This document shows positions 33,416 to 45,026 of a DNA stretch of 64,000 nt, piece by piece. Each line of letters begins with the position of its first letter. Positions within the stretch are counted from its first letter, which is position 1. Made by a program: the position numbers and the translations under genes. This DNA comes from Limonium bicolor. Its lineage: Eukaryota > Streptophyta > Magnoliopsida > Caryophyllales > Plumbaginaceae. The DNA is taken from positions 189,242,925 to 189,306,924 of the forward strand of contig CM041782.1 of the NCBI GenBank assembly GCA_023374045.1, written 5' to 3'. Under the pieces are notes generated by a model. That model saw nothing but the letters and a program-made list of their open reading frames with translations, was not told where the DNA came from and ran no database searches.

Positions 33416-35214
33416 TGTGAGCCTCGATTTTAAAACCATATCCTATGTTGATTAAAGTTGATTAGGATCTAACCGGGTTTTAGGTCCACTTATAGCCTAA
33501 GATTAATAACTATGTCATATAACAATAATTATTAAAACCTAAGCTAGCTCACTGGAACCTATTATGAGTCGCCACCTAATTTTAACCTAGATCAAATTAG
33601 GAAAGGAGAGTTCGGGTTCGGGGGCTCGATATTCGACTTAATTAGGGTTCAATTACTTTCATTACCCCTCCTAGGTCGTTTTTCCTCTACTTGGTTTAAT
33701 TACGGCTTTCTACAAAGTTGCTTTTTATCCTAGGTGACGCGCTTCTGCTTTTTTGTGTTTTTTAGCAATTTTTTGAAACAGAAAATTAAAGTGGAAATTA
33801 AAATACCTAAACTAGGGCGTTTCGGAGGCAGAATTAGGTTCAAATTTTTATTTCCGTCCGTAGCCACGGACCTAATGTCCGAAGCCACGGACCCCAGTTA
33901 ACCTACATAACAATAAAAAGTCGAATTAAAAACAGAAAATAGAAAATTGTAAAGTCCGGGGCCATGGACAGACTGTCCGTGGGCCCGGACACTATTAAAA
34001 AACCTAATTTTTAAATTTTAAAAATCCCGCCGCCGTCCGTGGGTGTCTGAGCTTACGGACAGGGAGTCCGGACCCCGGACACGACGTCCGTGGGTGCGGA
34101 CAGCCCTCGGACGGCGGCTTTGAGGCTGTTCCCGAAGGTGTTTCGGCTCAAATTTTATGGGTGCGTAGCCTGAAAGATGTACAATACGTTAGTGGTCGAA
34201 AGTTCTCAATTTGAATTCAAATTATGCACGAAACTTGGTAAACAAGTTATTGGACAGAAGCTTGAATAAACAGCAATACAGAAGCGTATGAAGGTTAGTT
34301 TGAGCCCAAAGTTTGAGGCAAGACAGATAATACCGTGGTGAATTAGGGAAGTGGAGTTTTTACCTGTTTTACCTTCGGATTCACAACGTTTCTTCACACC
34401 GTTCGTCGAGTGCTCCGTTGATGGCAGACCCGAGAGGATTTCGACCCAAGCTTCTGGTTGTTGGTTGTTCTTGCTGTTCTTCATGTTTTGGAGGTGTTTT
34501 TTGGGGTTTTGATGATTATTGGTGCTTTGGGAATTGGAAAACGTGTGTTAGGTGGTGATTTCGGGGGATTTTCGGTATGATTTGGGTGGCCGGGTGTTGG
34601 AAAACGTGAGAGAGAGAGAGGAGGCTGTGTATTCTGACTCTCTAGGGTTCTTGAGCATATGAGGTTCTGATTTTATCCAAAAACCTATCCCCTTATATAG
34701 ACTTTCTTAAAGATAAAGAAAATCTAGTAAAAGTAAGATTTTTTGACATTTTAGTTAAGAGACTTCCCAAAGGAATTTTGCTATGAATTTTAACCACGTG
34801 TCAAGGATGGAAATTATGAATTTCTGAAGTGGAATCGGATTTTTTAAATGTTGGAATATTTTTAAATTGAATTTCTCGTCAGATTCAGTCAGAAATTGCT
34901 AGAAAATTATTGGAAACTCGAAAAATCAAAATTCCAACGCCATTATGCTTAGAATGTCATCCTCTATCATGGGTTAAAATATCAAAGCATTTCAAGCTGA
35001 TTTGGGCATCCTTTGGAGGAGAGAGAAAGCTTATAGGAGGTCTTAGGAGCCTCTAAAGATTACCAAAACGCCCCTGAAAATGACGAAGCTGCTCCTCATG
35101 CCATGGGATGTGCCACTCGAGCCGGAATCCTCACTACTACTCGATTAAAACGCCCCTCACATCACCAAGACCTCGTGGACCCTTACCAGGGGGGTCAAAA
35201 TTTTGGGTATAACA
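33416..35214 (-). repeat. 5' LTR of a Tat/Ogre-type element (1.8 kb)
   Basis: On the minus strand it starts TGTTATACCCAAAATTTTG (35214) and ends GAGGCTCACA (33416), three bases from the primer site. The start matches the usual Tat/Ogre LTR opening. It holds a palindrome array at 33856-34115 and a (GA)n stretch near 34605. It abuts LTR D1 at 35215, which lacks its first ~105 bp, so this element probably inserted into D1. Confidence 0.75.
33856..34115. repeat. Palindrome array GTCCGT / ACGGAC in the Tat/Ogre-type LTR
   Basis: A dozen or more GTCCG / CGGAC half-sites, mostly as inverted pairs, such as GTCCGTAGCCACGGAC (33856-33871) and GTCCGTGGGCCCGGAC. Same half-site as in LTRs A1 and C, but in a retrotransposon of another lineage. 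Confidence 0.8.
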
Positions 35215-35419
35215 ACAACGTTACAATATTATAACGTTGTATATATACTTAAAACGCGACAAATAAAATAGTCGTACCCACATATGTGTATAACTAGTAA
35301 CGTGACATAACAGATAGCCGCATATACATATGTACATATAACAAATAGTGCGACATATTAATACAGTCGCATACATATACAAGAAATAGATACAAAAGAG
35401 GCTGAAACAAAAAAAAGGG

Positions 35420-35507
35420 AAAAGAGCAAACATGCTCTAGTCGGGATTTGAACCCGAGACCTCTCGTACCCTTCCCGAAGCCTTAACCATTTGAGCTATG
35501 CTCGAAC
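35420..35507 (-). ncRNA. tRNA-like unit with A and B boxes, antisense in LTR D1
   Basis: On the minus strand the sequence has TAGCTCAAATGG (A box, 35487-35498), and GTTCAAATC (B box, 35445-35453) inside a perfect 5-bp T-arm TCGGG/CCCGA. After the T-arm comes a GAGCA-TGTT-TGCTC hairpin, and then TTTT at 35420-35423 and a longer T-run, as RNA polymerase III would need to stop. The acceptor stem and anticodon loop are not canonical, so this is a tRNA-derived unit, not a functional tRNA gene. Homologues lie in D2 and D3. Confidence 0.6.
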
Positions 35508-36499
35508 TCAGTAACATATACTAACAGTTAGAATTAGTAGCTAGACTACTAAGGTAACTGCACACACACAAAAAAGAAGAGAAGCAGGCGGGTCAGCTTC
35601 ACCTAACACCACTATCCGAAGACCTGTAATGGCAACGGGCTCAATTTGCTCCTGATTTGACTCGTCAACTCCAAAACATTCTCTTTGGGAACTGCAGACA
35701 CTAAATTATTTGTACACGCCCATACTTCCTTGTAATCGAGACAGCACTTCATTACCCAGGCAGCAATCTTCATTCTCTCCTCCTGCGCTCTGTAATACCG
35801 TAGATCAAAAACAAGAACAACTTGAGCAACAACATCTGCTCCCTGTTTCAAGCCCAACGTCTCAGAATTTGAGCACTTTAGTTCTTCACAAACTCCTCCT
35901 GGATCTTGCAACTGGTAGCAGTTCGTTTGATACCCCATCTCAGTCCCTCTTCCCTTCGCAACTTCAGGCCACGACATGCAGAAGCAAACTTGGAAAAAGT
36001 GGTTGTTCTCTTACACGATGGTAAGCCAAATGCCAAGAATACTTCCTAGTTTTCTCGATTCGCTTCCTTCCTGATCAACGAAAAACTCTACCTCTTCGGG
36101 TAGTAAAGCCTGCTGCACTACACCGAAATCACATCTAAAAAAAAAAGAGATTGATGAGAACCAGTATCGCACTGGTGCGAATGTCAAATCAGGTAGGCCA
36201 CGAAGCTACTGATATAAGTACCTCTCTGGTTGTTGTCGCCTGGGACTCCGAGGCACTAACCTCTGTAAAACTTTACCCGCATGAATCCTAGTAGTACCCT
36301 CTAGAAAAGGACACTAAAACCCCACGAATGACAACCCCTGCTACACCATGATCAGAGGGTAACAATTTCTTCTCTTTCCAAAGCAAGCCAGTTACATCCA
36401 CCCATTACCTGTTTTCTTTCTCCTGTTTTGACAAGTCTAACCGTGGGTACTCTTCAGTGCTAGGCCCTGGGAGTTTCACGCTTTGTCAAGAGTAGATCA

Positions 36500-39330
36500 G
36501 AGAAAACCAACCACAAACAAAGGGAAAAGAAAACCAAGGTACAGCTACATGTAGTTTTTTTTCTGTATTTTTTTTAAAACTGATTTCAAAGTGCACTCCA
36601 AAGAGTTATAGGTCTTAGTGAATTAATGATGTACTTAATACATTTCCAATGCACCTAACTAAGTAGTAGCTGACCTGAGAGTGTGAGAAAAACAGTCAGC
36701 CTATTGAAACAGAATTGAAACAACAGAAGAAGATGCAAAAGTAAATATCAGTTTTGAATCTTTGGAGTTCTGTATAGATACGTTCCAGTAGTGTAGTCCT
36801 TTAATACTTTGGGCTGTCTTAAAATTTACACTGTACTAAAACATAGGGCTAAGTGGGCAGACGGTGGATAAGAAAGTTGAGAATCAACTGGTCAGCAAAA
36901 CAGAAACGATAGAAGGAAGGAACATCAGTTTCAGTTCCTGAAACTTAGTGTTCTTCTGGAAATTAACTTCTTAGGGTATAGCTTTGATGTTGTGAATTGC
37001 TTTGGAGTTAAACTACTGAAAAAACTCTTAGTAAGTGGAGTAACACTTAGGTATAAGTAACAACCTGGTTAATGAGCAATAAGAAAAACAAAAGAGGAAG
37101 AAGACAGATGTGCAGGAGCTAAAAATCCGGTTCTGTGACTGGTGTTCTGTAACATTGGTTTCCAATGGTTATATGAGGTCTGTACTGGCGTGATGATTGG
37201 CTTGAAAGGTTGCTCACACACATGACTAATGCATAAACAGGCTAGGAATGTGGGAGAAAACAATAGCGCATTAAAGAGAGTAGCAGAAGTAGTAGAGGGC
37301 AGAAGCTTAGCTTCAGTTTACAGATTCTCCTGAAAACTTTGAACTTCTGTATAACCCATGTCACCTAAGGTTATAAGGGGTGGCATTGAATTATTAATGG
37401 ACCTAAAACATCTCTAACACACTTAAGTAAGTTATAAACACTTGGGAGGAAAATTCAATGTCGAAATGGTGAACATACAGAAAGGAAAGAAAGAGAGGAT
37501 AGCATGTTTTGATGTTTCAGTTTCTTAATCCTACTGAAATCCTGAGTGTCTGTATAACTGAATTGCTAATGGAATGAGGGTGTTTTATTAGCTTATTAAT
37601 AAACCCAACATACGCCTAAGTAGATCTGCAAAGTAAGAATTTTTTAGGGAGAACTGAGAAACTGAATGGTGGATAACCAGAAAGAAAATTGAAATAAACC
37701 ATTTTCAGATTCCTGCATCTGTTGTTTTAGTAACACTAGCACTATTATTTTGGGTTCAGTAACAAGCTTAAAATCAGGACTAAACAGATAACTAAGTGTA
37801 TACAATTAAGGAGAAACTACAAACTCAACTTCGTGAACAACTAGAAAGAAGTCTAGGTGAAGTTATCAGGAACATGTTTCAGTTTCATGATGGCAGTATA
37901 TCAGTTTTTGCCTCTGTATAATGAAGTTCAGTAGTGTTCTCAATGTTGTCCTGAAGTTGTCTTGGATTCAAACTCTTACTAAACCACTTGACTAGGTGGG
38001 TAAACAACTTGGGGAGAAGTTAGAAGTCACACTAATGGATAAAAAGAAGGATGGAAGAGAAGATACAGTTCTAGTGATTCCAGTTTTTCTGTTGCACCAG
38101 TTCTGTGCACAGAAGTTCCAGTGGTGTTATCCAAACTGCTTGACTTAGTTTTAAGTTTACAAACCTTGACAAGACACCAAACCAAGTGGGTAAATACCTA
38201 GTGGGGGATTAGAAGCCAGTTAAGAAAATTAAAACTGAAGTTCGATGAGGTAGAAGGCGGGGTTGTGTGTACCAGTTTTGTCTCTATAACATGGGTTTTC
38301 TAAACACGAATTTCAGATAAGATATAAGGGTTGATTGAATTATGAATGAACCTATGAAACTCCTAATACACCTTACAAGGAAGCTATACGATATGGGAAA
38401 AATTTAAAGGCCAGACTAGAAAAACAGAAGACAACGACAAGAAGAGATTGCGTCAGTTTTCAGTCTTCAGTTTTCAGTTCTGTATAACAGATTCCTTTTT
38501 TTTCAGAAACAGAGCCCTTACTGCCTTGAGTCTGTCTAGAATTTAAAACTATACTACGACACCTAACTAAGGGGACTAAATAGACTGGGAGAATAGAAAC
38601 TCAAGTAGGGAACTGAAAAGAAAGACAAAACAGAATCAGACCATATCTCAGTTCTTATCGGTTTTGGATTAATTTCAAGTTTCAGTTTTTTTTTCCTTGC
38701 TTCTGTATAACGTATCTTCAGAGGTTTTAACTGGATATTTGGAGCTGGCTCTAGTTGAGGACTGGCCTAATACCCTTAACTATCTGGTAATTAAGTTGGG
38801 GAAAAACAATGGGGGTCAAGTTAGTGCATAACCAGAAAAGAAACAGAAGGAAACGAATCAGTCATGTTTTCAGTATTTCAGTCTGAGTCAGTTCTGTGTA
38901 AGTGTAATACAGTCAGGTTGTGAGGGTTGGATTGGCCTGGGGAAGTACTTAGAATCTTGCTAACACACCTAACTAAGAGTGTAAGTACTTGGAACAGGAT
39001 TAGAATCAGTTTAATGCTTTAAACAGAAGTAGGAAGGATTAGATGCACACACAGTTGCTTCAGTTTTCTGCAAAAATTATGTCTCTGTAAAACGCAAATC
39101 CTGTTTTGGTTTTGTCCTTCTCTCGGTAACCATGTTTCTGTGCAGCTGAAACACTAATGGAATAAGAGCCTTGTACTGGTTATTACTAAACATAAAACCC
39201 AGCCATTTTACTTAAGTAAATCTGTAGGAAATTGGGATGAGATTAGAAACTGACAATCAAGCTGCAAGAGGAAGAGGGGAGAGGCATATCACCGGATGTG
39301 ATTTCAGTTTCAACTGACTACTGTTTCTGT
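36500..39330. repeat. Diverged tandem array, period about 190 bp, in LTR D1
   Basis: The phrase TTCTGTATAA (variants CTCTGTATAA, TCTGTAACA) recurs near 36768, 37140, 37338, 37543, 37912, 38285, 38477, 38703, 38893, 39077 and 39315. Each is followed by a TAAAC/CTAACTAAG-type block, GGGA(G)AA and AAACAGAA(G)GAA. Spacing is mostly 180-230 bp or about twice that. Units are strongly diverged, so the array is only seen as a rhythm. No coding potential. Confidence 0.6.
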
Positions 39331-41249
39331 ATAAGGGAGTACAACAGAAGGATGAGTGTGTAAGTGGGGATTAAGATACAATATAGTTGCAAAGCTTATA
39401 ATGTATGATGAATGCAGTAGGATATAAGGTAAGTGGTAAAATTGGAATGTTGAGCGTATGGGATTTGATGAGAAATGGAGACAATATATATATATATACA
39501 CTACCGGAAATCATGACAAGGATTATAAAACCCTGAGTTATAATCTGTTACAAGTTTTGGTGTTATAAATTAAGTATCTACGACATGTGGTTAGTATATG
39601 ATTATATTATAATCAATGAGAAATATGTGAATAAAGGAGCACAAGTATAATATATGTGCGTGCCCATTATTTTCGGTACTTGCATATAGTTACCCAAAAC
39701 TATATGTTATAAAGTTGAATGACACATAAAATATCATACTATAAAACATCGAGAAATAAGTGTAACGCTAAACAATATTATGTGAGCAAACCATAGTTTA
39801 ATAGAACCGTCATACTGAGAGCATGTGTATATGTAAACACAAGTCAGAATAAAGATACAAACTATAGTATACAATGACATGAAAACACTATAGTTAACAT
39901 ATGATTCTAGTATGATAAACAAACATTGAATGAAAGATAACAAGCGTATAATGGAAGGTTCCATACTCCAAAGTAAACCGAGTATTAACTCACACTACGA
40001 GTAAAAAACTTAAGTCAACAATACCAAAACTCATAACAGTTGTATTACTGGGGTTACTGACATTATTCGGAAATACCGAAACATAAGGTCATGTGGATTG
40101 ACACTTAGCGTTCTCTGTATTGTTAGATCTCCCGTCAGACGTGTGCGCGCTCGAGGAAAAAAACTTAGTGGTCTACACAGCGCGACCTTGACACGGTGTA
40201 CAGTATGTAAAGGGATTTGATCCGGGTTGTCCTGAGGAATTCCTCGGGCTCGGATTTGTTTGATAAATAACTTGTGTGAATGTATGTATGTATGTGATTT
40301 ATGTGTGTGATGTGTATTATGTTCACTGCATTATGTATTTATGCACGAACGTCCTACGGGACTAATACTACGTCGACTATAGATCGACTTATACGAAACT
40401 ACATATGCGAAATGTGTGATTGTGACCCCTGTTGCTTGAACTAATACGCTAAGTATTACAAGTATGTAGTTATAACCTAAGTAAAATACTTAGGAACGGG
40501 ACACGACATTGTCGGTCTCTAGAGCTTTGACTCGAACGTGAATGTTACCTAGAATAATTCTAGGCATGCGTAAGACCCGTAGGGCAGCCAACAAATTAAG
40601 TGATGTACTCCATAACTAAAACCGTAATTGACTATCTAACTAACAAAGCTAACAGTGGAGTGTGAATAAATGTGATGATGTACCTTAATCCAGACAGTCA
40701 CTGGCTGCTGGTCGCGCGTAGAGATCTCTTGGGTTATCCCGTATCGGGTTTTCCCTAGTTAATCCTGATCGAGCCTAGATAGATCGTCAGGCGGAGTGTG
40801 CTACCATTGGCACTAGGCCCTTGGCCACCTAAATGGACGCCTTTACAAAGGTAAAGTGAATAAGTCCCAGAGTCTTCGGATGATCAGGGCAGTGAGCACC
40901 ATTGTGTGTACGTGGGACTACTGTCCAAGTGAGTATATTTCGGGTTGTCCTAACTGACGCCCGACTGTGCTAACCTAAACAAACGATATGTGAAGGCCCG
41001 GAGGGCCGAGTGATGTACTATGTGATGATGTTAACATACGATGAATGAGTTCTCAATGCCATTGTATTGTATGATGTATGACAGTAATGTGTATATCCAT
41101 ATATGACTGTTTGGATTGGATGAATGATTATATAATCATGCATGTTGTTACAGTATTTATTATATCTGTAAAATGACAAAGCATGAAATCAATCTAATAT
41201 CAAGACGGTTAAAAATGACAAGTGACCAATAGGGTCCAGATCCGGCATA

Positions 41250-41290
41250 CTCAGCGTCTATCGCTGAGACTACACTTATTGTGCAGGTTG
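41250..41290 (+). promoter_or_regulatory. LTR 3'-region hairpin of D1 (CTCAGCG...CGCTGAG) and TGCAGG
   Basis: A 7-bp stem with a 5-nt loop, then ACTACACTTATTGTGCAGG, about 400 bp before the LTR end. Conserved at 53345-53363 in D2, and in position like the CAGC...GCTG hairpins of A1, B and E. Confidence 0.5.
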
Positions 41291-41891
41291 CTGAACACGT
41301 TGAAGCCGAATTGTGGGACTGGGTAGTTAGGACGTTGTTGATTTGGATTTACCGTTCATACCTCGTTATGTATTAAATGATTCCACTGGGAAGGGGTTAT
41401 AAGATTTGGATTATGTTAGGATGCTCACAGTAGTTGTGCTTTTGATACTTAGATAGAAATGTAGGTGGTATCTCGTTGTCACCGCGGATTGTATTTTTAT
41501 GTTTAATTTTGTTAAGATGTTGTACTGCTACATCACTCGTATGGGCGAGTGGTGGCAAGTAAACCCCACGTGAGTTCTATTACTGTAATTCCTTCCGCTG
41601 CGAGACACCTTTAATTCTAGTTAACGTGAGCGATTATTACGTATTTGTTATGAGGGGTGTTACACTGACTAACCGGATTATTACTCGAGCATCTATACAA
41701 TACAATCCATAAACCACAACTTATACCGAGTAACTCAAATTCTAATACATCATACTAACATCTCTTCTGTTTACTAAACGAGTGCATATGCAAAACTCGT
41801 GTAACAAATGTAAAAGCAACCCGAAGAACTCTACGCGTTCCTACTCTCAGGATGGACGTCTTCTGCTATTCACCTGCAAAATAAACAGTAG

Positions 41892-41918
41892 CCCCCGAGG
41901 GGGTCAGCACCTTTGCTG
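41892..41918 (-). promoter_or_regulatory. Conserved LTR hairpin of E (CAGCA-AAGG-TGCTG) and C/G hairpin
   Basis: On the minus strand CAGCA, loop AAGG, TGCTG, then ACCCCCTCGGGGG and further on TTTGCAGG. Same stem as A1 with a changed loop. Confidence 0.55.
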
Positions 41919-43102
41919 GTACGATTTTCCCATAGCCCCCAAGCTAACGGGGCTACGACGACTAATTGTCGATAGCATGGAGTTGATTCGATACACAATA
42001 TAAGTAAGAAGTGCAATAAACAACAAGCCACATATGAACAAACATAGTTCACACAAAATGAACCACTTAAAAGCGTTCCCTGAATAAATGAGTTAATCAG
42101 TTAACTCCTTAAATGATTTCTCTTAATCTTAGTTCATTCTTACATTACCTCAATCTTAAACCTTATCTCAAATCTTATCTCAATTAAGACAACCGTTCTT
42201 TAATTATAACCGATTGTACCTTAGTTCGTTGTTTATTTTGGTCGAGTTGTTAATAACCCTAGCTAGTGAGTTATCAGCTCCACTAGTTTAAATAAACAAT
42301 ATTTCTTAAATTATGAGGGGTGTAGGCTTGACCCTCCTGCGCCAACTGAATTTGCCCCCCACCTCGAGCTGTTCATCCGTGGTGGTCGAGTCTATTTGTC
42401 GACTCTAGGCGACGAGTCATAAGACAAGTCAAACGGAAGACGGATCTGATGTCGATGCCGACCTCCTTCCTGAACATGCATGACCGGAGTCAGTCTCGGA
42501 TTCCTCACTCCCAAGTTCCAGTTGGTAGAAGTCTCAAAGTCAATGTTTGTTAGTTAACCTCTTTCGGTTACTAATAAAACAATATTAGGGTGAGTTCTTT
42601 ATTCTCACATAACTCTTTACTAAACATTGTTAGTAAGTTCTCAAGGTAAAGTTGTGTTTGTGCATCACAATCACACAACAAACATAATATTCCGGTTGCA
42701 TGCTTTATCTTGTTTAGTTAGCACACATAAACAAATAGCACACAAGCCGAGGGACACCTCGTTAGCAAGCAGACTACAAGAAAACCATACCGTACACCGG
42801 AGATTGGCTAGCTCTTAATACCACGTTCGCCTAATCTGCCGAACGCCTTTGACTATCTAGATCTGTAACCAGAACTAGTATTAGTATCCTGTGTCTTAGA
42901 ACTAGTTTGGTTCTCTTTTCAACTTAAACCTCTTCTTAGGTTAACCCGGGTATAATAGTTTACCGTTAACGGGTTCGTTCATCTAGGAGCGTTTTCAAGC
43001 TCATTTCTAATTCATTAACATACTAACGTCGTTAGCAGTTACTTAGTTGCACAGTTAGCAACTTTAGACTTATACAGACCTTGTATTAGGTTTTAGTATT
43101 TT

Positions 43103-43333
43103 TCACTATTCATCCGTATTTCACTATTCATTTATACGGCCACGTATTTGACTATTCACCGTATTTCACTATTCACGTATATGTCTCGTATTTTACTGTT
43201 CATATATACGTATTTCCTATTCATGTATACGAGTGCTATTCATGTATACGGATACTATTCACATATACGAGAACTATTCATGTATACCAAAAATTTTCGT
43301 ATACGTCCGTATGATACTCCGTATCATACGTAT
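43103..43333. repeat. Short tandem array CTATTCATGTATACG in LTR E
   Basis: About ten degenerate copies of a 17-24 bp unit (CTATTCA plus TATACG or CCGTATTT). The array ends in a perfect palindrome with 10-bp arms CGTATGATAC / GTATCATACG around TCC (43308-43330). Confidence 0.8.
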
Positions 43334-45026
43334 TTATTTCTTTTTCCAATATAACTTGTTTTTTCTTTAAAATACTTTAAGTATTGATTTCTCCTATACT
43401 TATTAAATTACGGGTATACCCCTCGTATACCTTAAGTTATATATGGGTCTCGTTTAAACCCGTCTTAACTCTGTTTCTTTTACAACTTGTTTCTAAATTC
43501 TTTATTTAATTTCCTTAACCTTCTAAACACATAAAAATGTGTTATTTACATTCCTTAACCATAGTTTTCTTTTAATTCCTATTTTACTCATAATAAGTTA
43601 TAAACTTGTTATTTTTATTTCTAATTTCTTCCAAAGTCTTTCGTAATCAATTTCTTCTATACTTTTGGTCAATTACCAAACATACCCAAGTTTGACTAGC
43701 CTTTTATGGTCAAACCCCCTAACTTACAGAATTACAATATTACCCCTGAAGTTAATTTAACTTAACCTTTTTTTCCTTAAACATTTTAATACCTAATCTT
43801 TTGGTATAAATTTTATTCTAACTCATCCTAATATTTTATAAACTGTCATTGACCATGTTTGACCAGTAAAATTACCATTTTACCCTTGTGGTTTATTCTT
43901 TCATTTAATAACCAATTTAACTCCAACTAATTCTAATTTTCGTAATTAATTTACCTACAGATTTTTGAACATCAAAAATCATTTAAACATCTCTAAATCA
44001 CCAATTTAATTATCTAATGTTATAGTATATATATAGCATCCTTTATTTACTTTTAAATATACTAAACACCTTATAAATTCCTTATAATACTTATAAACTC
44101 TCTACAATTGTAAACTTAATTCTACATTATTTTCTCATCATCTAAACCCTCAAAAATTCCATATTGACCCCATTAATTTTCAGTATTCACCTTTAGGTAC
44201 CAAAACTTCTTAAATTTTACATATTACTTTAATTACTCCAATTCCTTTAATTTAACTAAGTTAGATAATTTTTCTAACTCATTAATAAGCCCTTAATTTT
44301 CGGCCATATTGAAATTCATATTATATGAATTTTTCTTGTATATTATGATAGTTTATATTGAAGCTTATATCATAAGGAGTATAAATCTAATTTTAGAATT
44401 ACAAAATATTAACATTTAATGTGTCAAAAATTAAATCTAACACACTTATAATTTCGTAATAATAAACAAGATGAACAATATGTTAGATCATATATAGATC
44501 AACAATTAGAACCTTGAAATAGGTAGTTGTAGGATTTAGCTTGTATAATAACCTTTAGCTTTATATTTATGCTTGATTTCCTTAGAAATTTTGACAGCAA
44601 TTTGCTAGAGAAATTGGCTCCAAAATCATTGAATAAGCTGAAGAATAAGAAGGGTTAGTAACCCTAGGCACTCAACCTTGATGAAAATCAAAGAACAACG
44701 AGTTTCCTAGAAGGGAATGTTTTACCTCGAGAATCAAAGGAACTTCTTTGTCGTTTTTTTTCAGATTTTGGACACCCATGAGCTATGGATGTAAAGCTCT
44801 TCGAAAGAGGATTCAAACGGGCTATCAAGCTTGGAATTTGGACTAAGATGAGAAAGTTATGATTTCTACAAGATAAGGTGTTCTTTAAGCTCCTAAATGG
44901 CAACAATGAAGGAAAACCAATGTAGGAGAAGGGAGGGAGCTTATAATGTTGAAGACTCACGGTTTGGGACAGGAGCTAATGAAGGGATTCGTGTAAAGCA
45001 AGAAGAAGAAGAGAAAAGTAGTTAAG

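Larger units (their letters stand above)
35215..41664 (+). repeat. LTR D1 of giant-LTR family D (solo or 3' LTR, start truncated)
   Basis: Homologous to LTR D2 (47101-53697) throughout but clearly diverged. It begins at a point about 105 bp inside the D2 LTR, next to the Tat/Ogre-type LTR, and ends GAGGGGTGTTACA at 41664. What follows is not a primer site, so this is a 3' or solo LTR. It contains the tRNA-like unit, the ~190-bp array, GAGGAATTCCTC (near 40235) and a terminal hairpin (41250-41268). Confidence 0.82.
41665..45026 (-). repeat. LTR E, minus strand, related to A1 in its 3' half
   Basis: 41880-42800 matches the A1 LTR segment 32000-32880 on the opposite strand, including GACTAATTGTCGATAGCATGG and GAGGGACACCTCGTTAGCAAGC. 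The rest (43350-44700) is AT-rich without motifs. Its 3' end is cut by LTR D1 at 41664 and its 5' start by LTR A2 at 45027. Where A1 has the GTCCG array, E has a different short-repeat array (43103-43333). No coding region recognised. Confidence 0.7.

Noticed and set aside
35420..35507. Functional tRNA gene
   Set aside because: T-arm and boxes are good, but the acceptor stem does not pair and the anticodon loop lacks the usual U33, so only a tRNA-like unit is called.
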